Shown: positions 1-7,535, numbered from the stretch's first letter. The stretch: DNA of 14,702 nt from JAWWBN01 sp033720955 (GCA_033720955.1 JAWWBN010000080.1:1-14702), one strand, 5' to 3'. Program-made: numbers and translations. Notes: generated by a model not told the origin, from the sequence alone.

Positions 1-546
1 AGGGGGAGGCTGGTGGAGCTCGTCGGGCGGCGCACCAGCGGGCGCTTCTCCATCGCCCTGGGCGCTCTCACGGCGGCCACCGCCGCGGGCGACGTGGCGG
101 CCCTGGTGGACCTGGCCAACGGCCTCGATCCGCAGACGGCGGCCGCCGCCGGCGCCGACCTCGAGCGACTGCTCTGGGTGCGCGCCGGACGCACCAAAGA
201 GGCGCTCGTCAGCGCCGAGCTGCTGCTCAAGAGCGGCTTCCCCCTGGTGGTCGTGGACCTCGGGCCGCCTCCCGTGGCCGGCGGCCGCGGCGCCGCCGGA
301 GCCTGGCTGCGACTGGCGCGGGCGGCGGCCGAGCAGAGCTGCGCCCTGCTGGTGTCGAGCCCCTACCGCGTGAGCGGCGCGGCCGCCGCCACGGTGGTCG
401 AGGTGCGGAGGGCGCGGCCGCGGTGGCGGGGAGCGGGCGCGGCGCCGCGGCTGCTGGCGGGTCTCGAGCCGCGGCTCGCCCTGCAGAAGCTCGACAGCCG
501 GCCGGTGGAGCGCAGCGCCGGTCTACGGCTGGCGGTCACGGGATGA
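1..546 (+). CDS. imuA: ImuA-like RecA-fold mutasome accessory protein (3' part, truncated at window start)
   Basis: The open frame runs from base 1 without an in-window start that must be used, and gives 181 residues ending in TGA. The visible part begins in a RecA-like nucleotide-binding strand and loop: residues 9-16 read GRRTSGRF where a Walker A motif (GxxxxGKT) is expected, so the lysine is Arg and the Ser/Thr is Phe. A hydrophobic strand ending in Asp (FPLVVVDLG) resembles Walker B. ImuA proteins are RecA-related partners of ImuB and DnaE2 in damage-induced mutagenesis. Identity rests mostly on context: the stop overlaps the imuB start (ATGA), typical of translational coupling. About 50-80 N-terminal residues are probably missing. 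The altered Walker A suggests it does not hydrolyse ATP. A distant RecA/SulA-like relative cannot be excluded. Confidence 0.75.
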   Translation, partial: RGRLVELVGRRTSGRFSIALGALTAATAAGDVAALVDLANGLDPQTAAAAGADLERLLWVRAGRTKEALVSAELLLKSGFPLVVVDLGPPPVAGGRGAAGAWLRLARAAAEQSCALLVSSPYRVSGAAAATVVEVRRARPRWRGAGAAPRLLAGLEPRLALQKLDSRPVERSAGLRLAVTG

Positions 547-2213
547 CCCGTATCGCCTGCCTCTCCGTCCCCCTCTTCCCCCTGGCCGCCCGTCTGCGCA
601 GCGAGCCCGACCTCGAGCCGGAGGCGGTCGCCGTGGTGGAGGGCTCCGGCAACGCCGCCCGGGTCGTGGCGGCCACGCGACGGGCCCGCCGGGGCGGCGT
701 CCGCCGTGGCATGTCGCTGCCCCAGGCGAGGGCGCTGCTTCCCAAGCTGATCGTGCGCGCCCGCGACGCCGAGTGCGAGCGCGCCGCCCGCGAGAGTCTG
801 CTGGAGATCGTCGAGAGCTTCTCGCCGCGGGTGGAGGACGCCGGCCAGGGGGTGGTCTTTCTGGACCTGACGGGGCTGGAGAGGCACTACCGCGCCGCGG
901 ACGAGGCGGCGGAGCCGGCGGAGCCGCCCCCCACGGATGAGCGCGCTCCCCACCCAGGCGGCGCCCGGACCGGTGCCGGGCGTCGGACCGCCGCGAGTCC
1001 GACCCCCACCGGGGGACCGTCCGACGGCGGGGACGCCACCGAGCTGCGTCTGGGGCGGGCGCTGCAGGCCGCCTCCGAGAAGGCGGGGCTGCCGGCCCGG
1101 GTGGGCATCGCCTCCAGCAAGCTCGCGGCGCGGGTCGCCGCCGAGAGCTCGGCGACGCCGGTCGTCGTCGCGGCCGGAAGCGAGGCGAGCTTTCTGGCGC
1201 CGCTGCCGCTGGCCCGTCTCGCCCCCGAAGCGGCGGTGGTGGAGACCCTCCACCGCTGGGGAGTGCGCTCGATCGGCGAGCTGGCGAGGCTGCCCAAGAA
1301 CCGGGTCGCCAGCCGGCTGGGCGCCGAGGGCCGGATGCTGCTGGAGCGGGCGCGGGGCGTCGACCGGCGGCCGATCATCCCCTACCGGCCGCCGCCGGCC
1401 TTCCACGAGGGCACCGACCTCGACTGGCCCCTGGTGGCCATCGAGCCCTTTCTCTTCGTCGCCCGGGCGGCGCTGGACCGCCTCTGCCGCCGTCTGGAGG
1501 GACGTGGCCTGGCCTGCTCCCGGCTGGAGCTCGCCCTGCGTCTGGAGCCCCACGGCCACGACGAGCGCTCGATCGCCCTGCCCTCCCCCACCCGCGAGGT
1601 GAAGACCCTGCTCACCCTGATCCGACTCGACCTCGAGCGCCGGCCGCCGGGCGCCGCGGTCACCGGCTTCACCCTGACCGCCCACCCCGATCGGCCGCGC
1701 GAGGCGCAGTTGACGCTGTTCGGCTCCGCCTCGCTCTCCCCCGACCGGCTGGCCACCACCCTGGCGCGACTCTTCGCCCTCCTGGGTCCCGACGGCGCGG
1801 GATCGCCCCGGACCGTGGACGGCCACCTGCCGGAGCGGTGCGCGCTGGTGGACTACCGTCCACCGCCACCGCCGCGCGAGCGCCCCGAGACCCGCCCCCG
1901 CCACGGTCTGCTGGCGGTGCGGGTGCTGCGGCCGCCGGTGCCGCTGGAGGTGCTCACCGACGGCGTCTCCGGCCCCGCCGCCGGCAACCCCGTCGAGGTA
2001 CGCCCCGCGGTGGCGGCGGCGGAGGAGAAGAGACCGGTCATCGGAGGCCGGATCCGGGTCGCCTCGGGGCCGTGGACCGTGGAGGAGGGGTGGTGGACCG
2101 AAGAGGCGGTAGCCCGCGAGTACTGGGACGTGGAGCTGGGGGACGGCGGCGTCTACCGCATCTACCGCGAGCGTGTCAGCGGCGACTGGTTCGCCGACGG
2201 CCTGTACGACTGA
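543..2213 (+). CDS. imuB: ImuB, catalytically inactive Y-family polymerase-like mutasome subunit
   Basis: 556 residues starting at the ATG that overlaps the upstream TGA. The N-terminal half is Y-family polymerase-like (residues 1-280), but the catalytic acids are not where active enzymes have them: the first strand reads ACLSVPLFPLA without the DxD-type Asp, and the second site reads FLDLTGLERHY (106-116), lacking the Ser-x-Asp-Glu pair. This is normal for ImuB, which is an adaptor. A helix-hairpin-helix-like segment follows (RWGVRSIGELARLPKNRVASRLG, about 238-260). A canonical beta-clamp-binding pentapeptide, QLTLF, is at 389-393. The C-terminus has the family pattern ending in WFADGLYD. 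An Ala/Pro/Gly-rich stretch at about 118-166 looks like an inserted linker. In other bacteria ImuB tethers DnaE2 and ImuA to the sliding clamp for translesion synthesis. Confidence 0.94.
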   Translation: MTRIACLSVPLFPLAARLRSEPDLEPEAVAVVEGSGNAARVVAATRRARRGGVRRGMSLPQARALLPKLIVRARDAECERAARESLLEIVESFSPRVEDAGQGVVFLDLTGLERHYRAADEAAEPAEPPPTDERAPHPGGARTGAGRRTAASPTPTGGPSDGGDATELRLGRALQAASEKAGLPARVGIASSKLAARVAAESSATPVVVAAGSEASFLAPLPLARLAPEAAVVETLHRWGVRSIGELARLPKNRVASRLGAEGRMLLERARGVDRRPIIPYRPPPAFHEGTDLDWPLVAIEPFLFVARAALDRLCRRLEGRGLACSRLELALRLEPHGHDERSIALPSPTREVKTLLTLIRLDLERRPPGAAVTGFTLTAHPDRPREAQLTLFGSASLSPDRLATTLARLFALLGPDGAGSPRTVDGHLPERCALVDYRPPPPPRERPETRPRHGLLAVRVLRPPVPLEVLTDGVSGPAAGNPVEVRPAVAAAEEKRPVIGGRIRVASGPWTVEEGWWTEEAVAREYWDVELGDGGVYRIYRERVSGDWFADGLYD

Positions 2214-2233
2214 GTCGCCGGGCTCCGGCTCAG
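2210..2233. terminator. Bidirectional stem-loop holding the stop codons of imuB and the opposing membrane gene
   Basis: CTGAG (2210-2214) pairs with CTCAG (2229-2233), and CCGG (2218-2221) pairs with CCGG (2225-2228) around a GCT loop; TCG (2215-2217) is bulged. The TGA of imuB (2211-2213) and the TGA of the minus-strand gene (2230-2232) lie in opposite arms. No U-tract follows, so a classical intrinsic terminator is not proven. The convergent position and the similar structure at 8666-8691 support a shared 3'-end role. Confidence 0.4.
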
Positions 2234-4170
2234 CGTCGCATCAGGTAGAAGCCGGAGCGATACGGCGGGTCGCGCGATGGGCAGCTCACCACCGCCAGCA
2301 GGTGCTCGCCCTCGCCCAGGGCCAGCGGCACCCGCGCCCCCTCCCCCAGCACGGCCCGGGTCTCCGAGAGCACCTGGAGGACGATCTCGCCGTCCACCCA
2401 CAGCTCGCCCGGACCGTAGGGGGCGAGCTCCACCGCGCCGGCCCACCCGCCGGGCGCCACCTCGAGCCGGCGGGCGAAGGTGGCGCACCCCGCCGTCGCG
2501 CGGGGCCCCGGCGCCGCGGCCACGTAGCCGGGAAGCGCCCGGCCGCCCGCCCCTCCGCCGGCGGCCGGCCAGGCGTCGAGTCCCGCGGGGTCGATCTCCC
2601 CCGCGACGGCTCCCGCGGGCGCCCGCCGCCATCCCAGCACGAAGGTCCCGGGGGGTGCCGGCCGCAGCGCGTAGAGAGCGTGCAGTCGCCGGTGAAGGGT
2701 CGCGACCCGCGGGTCCCCCTCCAACCGCCGGATCAGCTCGCCGGGACCGTCCGAGGCGTTGAAGGCGACGTGGTCGCTGTCCAGCACCGCCCGGGCGACG
2801 CCGGGCACGTCGGGCTCCGAGCCGTCGAAGACCGCGCGCTGCGCCCGGTGGACTTCCGGATCGGCCGCCGCCAGCAGGCCCGGGTCGAGCACGTTCAGAT
2901 AGCGCCCCTGCGGCGCCCAGAACATGTAGATCGGGGTCATCCCCCACGGGGCCGCCACTTTCGCCTCCGCCGGCAGGGCCCGGCCCAGCTCCACCCGGTC
3001 GGTCAGCCGCACGCCGCCGGGTCCCGGGTCCACCCGGTGCAGGTACCGGCCGAGCTCCCGCGCTCCGATCGGCAGCGCCGCGAGCAGACAGAGGGACCAG
3101 GCGACCGCCGCCGGGAGCCGCCTCCCGGCGGTCAGCTCCACCCGGGCGCCGGGCCCGGCGGCGCCGCGACGGAAGAGCAGCCAGAGAGTGACAAAGGGTA
3201 CGGCGTAGAGGGCGAAGCGCGACATGAGGAGCGCCAGCAGCGAGAAGACGAGGGCGGCGACGCCGAAGAAGAGGGTTGCCCGCCGCCGGTCGGGTCCGCT
3301 CCCTCCCTCCGGACGGGTGGAGCGCCAGAAGACCGCCAGGGCCAGCCACCAGCCGAGATTGGCCAGCAGCGCCACGTCGGTGGTGACGGGACGGATCTCG
3401 GTGCCCACGTCCAGGCTCCCCTTGAGCAGAAAGAACTCGACCGCCACGAACCACCAGACGACCAGGTTGTCCGGGAAGCCGGGGTGGACCAGGAGGCCCA
3501 GGCCGGCGCCGAGAAGGGGGTAGAGCAGCAGCGGTGCCTCCCAGCGCCGCTCCGTCCACCGCACCGCCAGGAGGAGGAGCAGGAAGAGCCCGACGAAGGC
3601 GTGGATCGCCGTGTAGGAGAGGGCGTAGAGGAGCCCGACCGGCGCCAGCCAGCGGTGGCGTCCACGGGCGGCGAGCCAGAGGCCGACGAGGAGCAGGAGC
3701 AGGGAGAGGAGCTCCGGCCGCAGCCGCACCAGCCGCCAGGTGAACTGGAGGGCGCCGGCCCCGACGAGGAAGGGCACCGCGGCGCCCCACCCCCCCAGGG
3801 CGCGCAGGGCGAGGTTGCCGATCGCCGCCAGCACCAGCGCCCCGAGCACGGCCAGGGCGGCCCGGCCGCCGTCGGAGGGATCCGTCCACAGGGCGGTGAA
3901 GGGCGCGAGGGCGGCGTGGAACAGCAGCTCCTTGTCGCCGAGACCGCGGGCGAGAAGCCCGAAGCGAACCCAGGGAAAGGGGTGGACCAGACCGTGCTCG
4001 GCCTGCGCGCGGGCGACCGTGAGGTGGTAGTAGGCGTCGGTGTCGTAGAGGAGGGGCGACTGCGCCGTCAGCAGCCCGAGAAGGACGAGGGCCAGCAGAA
4101 AGACGGCCGCGGTCGCCAGCCAGAGACGGCCGCCGGAGCTCCAGCCGGAGCGAGTGGGTTCGCCCGTCAT
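2230..4170 (-). CDS. Multi-pass membrane protein, GT-C glycosyltransferase-like, with C-terminal soluble domain
   Basis: 646 residues. About ten hydrophobic segments occupy residues 17-370, followed by a soluble region of about 275 residues. Just after the first membrane helix is DTDAYYHLTVAR (43-54), a loop with two Asp and a Tyr-Tyr-His core like the DxD-YYH motif of STT3/AglB-type oligosaccharyltransferases and related GT-C enzymes, which use lipid-linked sugar donors. A later RLRPELLSL (148-156) also recalls GT-C-like proteins. The last 70 residues (GELWVDGEIVLQV ... LGEGEHLLAVVSC) look like a beta-sandwich of the PA14 or carbohydrate-binding kind. The donor and acceptor cannot be told. 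The gene lies opposite to, and between, imuB and dnaE2, ending 16 nt from imuB. Its ATG start has no Shine-Dalgarno but a TATGCT hexamer 11 nt upstream. Membrane protein is certain; GT-C assignment is moderate. Confidence 0.8.
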   Translation of the reverse strand: MTGEPTRSGWSSGGRLWLATAAVFLLALVLLGLLTAQSPLLYDTDAYYHLTVARAQAEHGLVHPFPWVRFGLLARGLGDKELLFHAALAPFTALWTDPSDGGRAALAVLGALVLAAIGNLALRALGGWGAAVPFLVGAGALQFTWRLVRLRPELLSLLLLLVGLWLAARGRHRWLAPVGLLYALSYTAIHAFVGLFLLLLLAVRWTERRWEAPLLLYPLLGAGLGLLVHPGFPDNLVVWWFVAVEFFLLKGSLDVGTEIRPVTTDVALLANLGWWLALAVFWRSTRPEGGSGPDRRRATLFFGVAALVFSLLALLMSRFALYAVPFVTLWLLFRRGAAGPGARVELTAGRRLPAAVAWSLCLLAALPIGARELGRYLHRVDPGPGGVRLTDRVELGRALPAEAKVAAPWGMTPIYMFWAPQGRYLNVLDPGLLAAADPEVHRAQRAVFDGSEPDVPGVARAVLDSDHVAFNASDGPGELIRRLEGDPRVATLHRRLHALYALRPAPPGTFVLGWRRAPAGAVAGEIDPAGLDAWPAAGGGAGGRALPGYVAAAPGPRATAGCATFARRLEVAPGGWAGAVELAPYGPGELWVDGEIVLQVLSETRAVLGEGARVPLALGEGEHLLAVVSCPSRDPPYRSGFYLMRR

Positions 4171-4181
4171 CGCCGCGGCGG

Positions 4182-4187
4182 AGCATA
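4182..4187 (-). promoter_or_regulatory. Possible -10 (TATGCT) of the GT-C-like gene
   Basis: On the minus strand TATGCT matches TATAAT at four of six positions and ends 11 nt before the ATG at 4170. No good -35 is visible at 16-18 nt. That zone would fall inside the LexA-type box at 4200-4213, so the damage response could touch this gene too. Confidence 0.25.
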
Positions 4188-4199
4188 CCGCTCGGAGCT

Positions 4200-4213
4200 C
4201 GAACGGCGGTTTG
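4200..4213. promoter_or_regulatory. LexA-type SOS box upstream of dnaE2
   Basis: CGAAC (4200-4204), four bases GGCG, then GTTTG (4209-4213). The LexA operator first defined in Bacillus and related bacteria is CGAAC-N4-GTTCG (or GTTYG/GTTYC); this site differs from the perfect palindrome by one base. Its 3' half shares bases 4211-4213 with the -35 hexamer TTGACT, so a bound repressor would block polymerase. SOS control of dnaE2/imu genes is well established in several phyla. The call is by motif and position; the LexA of this organism is not in view. Confidence 0.72.
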
Positions 4214-4239
4214 ACTTACGCCCTATTTTCGCCTACCCT
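4211..4239 (+). promoter_or_regulatory. Sigma-70-type promoter of dnaE2 giving a likely leaderless mRNA
   Basis: The -35 TTGACT (4211-4216) matches TTGACA at five of six positions. After a 17-nt spacer comes TACCCT (4234-4239), which keeps the T, A and final T of TATAAT. The usual start point, about 7 nt after the -10, falls at 4246, the first base of the GTG start codon. The segment is clearly more AT-rich than its surroundings. A second hexamer, TATTTT (4224-4229), is a closer -10 match but lacks a -35 at proper distance. Confidence 0.65.
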
Positions 4240-4245
4240 TCCGCG

Positions 4246-7200
4246 GTGAGCCGGACCGGGGACCTGCCCAAGCCGCCCGCCCGCTCCTTCGGCTACAGCC
4301 TGGAGTGGCTGAAGGCCTCGCCGGACGCGCGCAAGCGCGAGCGGCGGCGGCGCAGCTACCGGCCCGCCGCCGCCGGCGCCTACGCCGAGCTGCGCTGCGT
4401 CTCCGCCTTCTCCTTCCTCGAGGGCGCCTCGCTGCCGGAGGACCTGGTCCAGCGGGCGGCGGAGCTGGGGCTGCCGGCCGTGGCGCTGGTGGACAGAAAC
4501 GGCGTCTACGGCGCGCCCCGCTTCTACCAGGCCGCGAAGCAGGCGGGGATCCGGGCGCTGGTGGGAGCCGACGTGGTGACCGCCACCGCATCTCCCCTCA
4601 CCCTGCTCGTCGCCTCGCGCCGCGGCTATCGCAACCTGTGCAAACTGCTCACCGCCGCCGCTCGCGACAAGCCCAAGGGGCAGGCCGCGGCGACCTGGGA
4701 GCTCGTCGAGGAGCACGCCGCCGGCCTCTGGTGTCTCACCGGCGACGCGGAGGGGCCGCTGGCCGCGGAGCTCGCCGGGGGCGGGGCGCCGGCGGCCCGC
4801 CGCTGGCTGGAGCGTCTGCGCTCGATCTTCGACGGCCGCGTCCACGTCGAGCTGCAGCGTCACCGCCGACGTCGCGAGGAGCGCTTCAACCAGGCCGCGG
4901 CGGAGCTCGCCGACGCCCTGCGGCTGCCATTGGTGGCCACCAACGGCGTGCGCTACGCCCGGCCCGCCGACAAGCGGCTGCACGACGTCCTGACCTGCAT
5001 CGGCGGCAAGACCCACCTCGACGCCGCCGGCCGGCTGCTCGAGGCCCACCGGGAGCGGCATCTGAAGGAGGGCGCCGCGATGGCCGCGCTGTTCGCCGAC
5101 CGCCCCGAGGCGGTGGCCGAGAGCGGCCGGCTGGCCGAGCGTCTCGACTTCACCCTCGCCGACCTCGGCTACCGCTTCCCCGACTACCCCCTGCCCCCCG
5201 GAGAGACCCCAATCTCCTATCTGCGTCATCTCACCTGGAACGAGGCGCGCGCCCGCTTCCGGCCGCTGACCGCCGCCGCCCAGACGCAGCTCGCCAGAGA
5301 GCTGGCGATGATCGAGAAGCTGGAGCTGGCCGGCTACTTTCTCATCGTCTGGGATCTCGTGCAGTTCTGCAGGCGCGAGCGGATCCTGGTCCAGGGACGC
5401 GGCTCGGCCGCCAACAGCGCCGTCTGCTACGCCCTGTCGATCACCGCCGTCGACCCGGTCAAGATGGGGCTCCTGTTCGAGCGCTTCCTCTCCGAAGAGC
5501 GCGGCGAGTGGCCCGATATCGACCTCGACCTGCCCTCCGGCGACCAGCGGGAGAAGGTCATCCAGTACGTCTACCGGCGCTACGGGCCGCACGGCGCCGC
5601 GATGACCGCCAACGTCATCACCTATCGCGACCGCTCGGCGGCACGCGAGGTGGCCAAGGCGCTCGGCTACTCCGCCGAGCAGCAGGACCGCCTCTCCAAG
5701 CGGCTGGGAAGCTGGGGCTACGACGTCACCCGCGGTGACCCGAAGGACCTGGCCGAGGAGCTCCGCGCCGCCGGCCTCGACCCCGGCGAGCCGCGGGTGC
5801 GTCTCTACGGCGAGATGTGGCGCCGCATCCACAACCTGCCGCGGCATCTCGGCCAGCACTCGGGCGGCATGGTGATCGCCGCCGGGCGGCTGGACGAGAT
5901 CGTGCCCCTCGAACCGGCGGCCATGGAGAACCGGGTGGTGGTGCAGTGGGACAAGGACGACTGCGCCGACCTGGGAATCATCAAGGTGGATCTGCTGGGG
6001 CTCGGCATGCTGCAGGCGCTCGAAGAGGCGATTCCCCTGATCCGCACCCACGAGGGCCGGGAGATCGACCTCGCCCACCTGCCTCCCGACGACCCCGCCA
6101 CCTACCGCATGCTGCAGGAGGCCGACACGGTGGGGGTCTTCCAGGTCGAGAGCCGCGCCCAGATGGCGTCGCTGCCCCGCAACAAGCCGGAGCGCTTCTA
6201 CGACCTGGTGATCCAGGTGGCGATCATCCGCCCCGGACCCATCGTGGGCGGCATGGTCCACCCCTACTTCGAGCGCCGCAACGGCCGTCAGCCGGTGACC
6301 TACCTCCACCCCTGCCTGGAGCCGATCCTCGAGCGCACCCTGGGGGTGCCGCTCTTGCAGGAGCAGATCCTGCGCATCGCCATGGAGGCCGCCGGCTTCA
6401 CCGGCGGCGAGGCCGAGGAGCTGCGCCGGGCGATGGGCTTCAAGCGCTCGGTGGAGCGGATGGACCAGATCGAGACGCGGCTGCGCCGCGGCATGAGTCG
6501 GCGCGGCATCGTGGGCGACACCCAGGACAAGATCGTCCAGTCGATCACCTCTTTCGCCCTCTACGGCTTCCCGGAGTCCCACGCCGCGAGCTTCGCGCTG
6601 ATCGCCTACGCCAGCGCCTACCTCAAGCGTCACCATCCGGCCGCCTTCGCCGTCGCCCTGCTCAACGCCTGGCCCATGGGCTTCTACCACCCCGCCACGG
6701 TCATCAAGGACGCGCAGCGGCACGGCGTGCCGGTGCGGCCGGTGGAGGTGAACCGCTCCGGCTGGCGCTGCCGCTGGGAGAAGGGGGGCGTGCGGCTGGG
6801 GCTGCGCTATCTGCGGGGCCTGCGTCGCGAGACGGGCGAGAAGATCGAGGCCGAGCAGGAGCGCGCCCCCTTCCGCGACCCGGAGGACCTCGCCCGCCGC
6901 TGCGCCCTGCGCGAGGACGAGCTCACCCGTCTCGCCGAGTGCGGCGCGCTGGCGCCGCTGGGACTCTCCCGGCGCGCGGCGCTCTGGCAGGTGGCCTGGG
7001 TGGCCAAACCGGCCGGGCCGCTGCTCGGCGGCGGGAGTGGACGGAGGAGGCCGTCGCCGCTGCCCGAGATGACCCCCTTCGAGGAGACCGTCTCCGACTA
7101 CGCCACCCTGGGGCTGACCGCCGGGCCCCACCCGGTGGCCCATCTGCGCGGGCGCCTGGACCGGCTGGGGGTGGTGCCCGCCGCGCGGCTCGCCGCGCTG

Positions 7201-7509
7201 CCGGACGGCGCCCGGGTGCGCATCGCCGGCTCGGTGGTGGTGCGCCAGCGCCCGGGCACCGCCAAGGGGGTGCTCTTTCTCACCGTCGAGGACGAGAGCG
7301 GAATGGCGCAGGCGATCGTCCCGCCCGAGCTCTTCCGCGCCCAGCGCGAGACCATCGTGGGCGCTGCGGGTCTGTTGATCGAGGGAAGCCTACAGAAGCG
7401 CGACGGCTCGCTCTCGGTACAGGCGCGGAGCTTCCGCCGTCTGGCCGAGGTGGCCCCGGCGCCGGCGCGGGAGGCGCCGCCCGCCGCCCCCAGCCACGAC
7501 TTCCGTTGA
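4246..7509 (+). CDS. dnaE2: Error-prone DNA polymerase III alpha subunit DnaE2 (ImuC)
   Basis: 1087 residues from GTG 4246, the usual DnaE2 length. Order: a PHP domain from about residue 45 (AELRCVSAFSFLEGAS; VDRNGVYG, with metal-binding His and Asp residues lost as is typical of DnaE2); the polymerase core with RGSAANSAVCYAL (from 385), catalytic PDIDLD (423-428) and third Asp in KVDLLGLGML (D582); then GVFQVESRAQM, YGFPESHAASFAL and LLNAWPMGFY, all family hallmarks; and an OB-fold (about 985-1075) with the DnaE2 signature VVRQRPGTAKGVLFLTVEDESG. It performs translesion synthesis during the SOS response, recruited by ImuB and ImuA. No ATG lies nearby; GTG 4246 is chosen because homology begins about 45 codons later and the promoter points exactly to it. 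No Shine-Dalgarno is present. Although in the same direction as imuAB, it is separated from them by the opposed gene. Confidence 0.98.
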   Translation: MSRTGDLPKPPARSFGYSLEWLKASPDARKRERRRRSYRPAAAGAYAELRCVSAFSFLEGASLPEDLVQRAAELGLPAVALVDRNGVYGAPRFYQAAKQAGIRALVGADVVTATASPLTLLVASRRGYRNLCKLLTAAARDKPKGQAAATWELVEEHAAGLWCLTGDAEGPLAAELAGGGAPAARRWLERLRSIFDGRVHVELQRHRRRREERFNQAAAELADALRLPLVATNGVRYARPADKRLHDVLTCIGGKTHLDAAGRLLEAHRERHLKEGAAMAALFADRPEAVAESGRLAERLDFTLADLGYRFPDYPLPPGETPISYLRHLTWNEARARFRPLTAAAQTQLARELAMIEKLELAGYFLIVWDLVQFCRRERILVQGRGSAANSAVCYALSITAVDPVKMGLLFERFLSEERGEWPDIDLDLPSGDQREKVIQYVYRRYGPHGAAMTANVITYRDRSAAREVAKALGYSAEQQDRLSKRLGSWGYDVTRGDPKDLAEELRAAGLDPGEPRVRLYGEMWRRIHNLPRHLGQHSGGMVIAAGRLDEIVPLEPAAMENRVVVQWDKDDCADLGIIKVDLLGLGMLQALEEAIPLIRTHEGREIDLAHLPPDDPATYRMLQEADTVGVFQVESRAQMASLPRNKPERFYDLVIQVAIIRPGPIVGGMVHPYFERRNGRQPVTYLHPCLEPILERTLGVPLLQEQILRIAMEAAGFTGGEAEELRRAMGFKRSVERMDQIETRLRRGMSRRGIVGDTQDKIVQSITSFALYGFPESHAASFALIAYASAYLKRHHPAAFAVALLNAWPMGFYHPATVIKDAQRHGVPVRPVEVNRSGWRCRWEKGGVRLGLRYLRGLRRETGEKIEAEQERAPFRDPEDLARRCALREDELTRLAECGALAPLGLSRRAALWQVAWVAKPAGPLLGGGSGRRRPSPLPEMTPFEETVSDYATLGLTAGPHPVAHLRGRLDRLGVVPAARLAALPDGARVRIAGSVVVRQRPGTAKGVLFLTVEDESGMAQAIVPPELFRAQRETIVGAAGLLIEGSLQKRDGSLSVQARSFRRLAEVAPAPAREAPPAAPSHDFR

Positions 7510-7517
7510 CCCTGGGG

Positions 7518-7523
7518 TAAGCT
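7518..7523 (+). promoter_or_regulatory. Possible -10 (TAAGCT) of the DUF4388 gene
   Basis: TAAGCT in the 26-bp gap after dnaE2 ends 12 nt before the ATG at 7536. No matching -35 is seen at 16-18 nt, and no Shine-Dalgarno precedes the ATG. The gene may equally be read through from dnaE2. Confidence 0.25.
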
Positions 7524-7535
7524 GCCTCAACGCAG

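Noticed and set aside
423..542. Earlier ATG for imuB giving 40 more residues
   Set aside because: It would lie inside the imuA coding region; ATG 543 gives the normal ImuB N-terminus and the ATGA overlap.
363..1904. Minus-strand frame of 513 codons, and similar ones at 11978-13153 and 13182-14627
   Set aside because: They are antisense to imuB, rocD and the S9 peptidase gene, with low-complexity translations and no motifs.
4224..4229. TATTTT as the dnaE2 -10
   Set aside because: It is only 7 nt after TTGACT and no other -35 precedes it at proper spacing; TACCCT at 17 nt fits better.
2173..4245. The dnaE2 frame is open far upstream, allowing a 1778-residue protein
   Set aside because: The upstream part is antisense to the membrane gene, has no recognisable domain, and the promoter and homology both place the start at 4246.
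4216..7143. A 975-codon open frame on the minus strand
   Set aside because: Antisense to dnaE2. Its translation is Gly/Ala/His/Leu-rich without family motifs, while the plus strand has all DnaE2 hallmarks. Long antisense frames are expected at this GC content.
7506..7511. TTGACC at the dnaE2 stop as a -35 for the DUF4388 gene
   Set aside because: No -10-like hexamer is found 16-18 nt downstream (AACGCA and neighbours).
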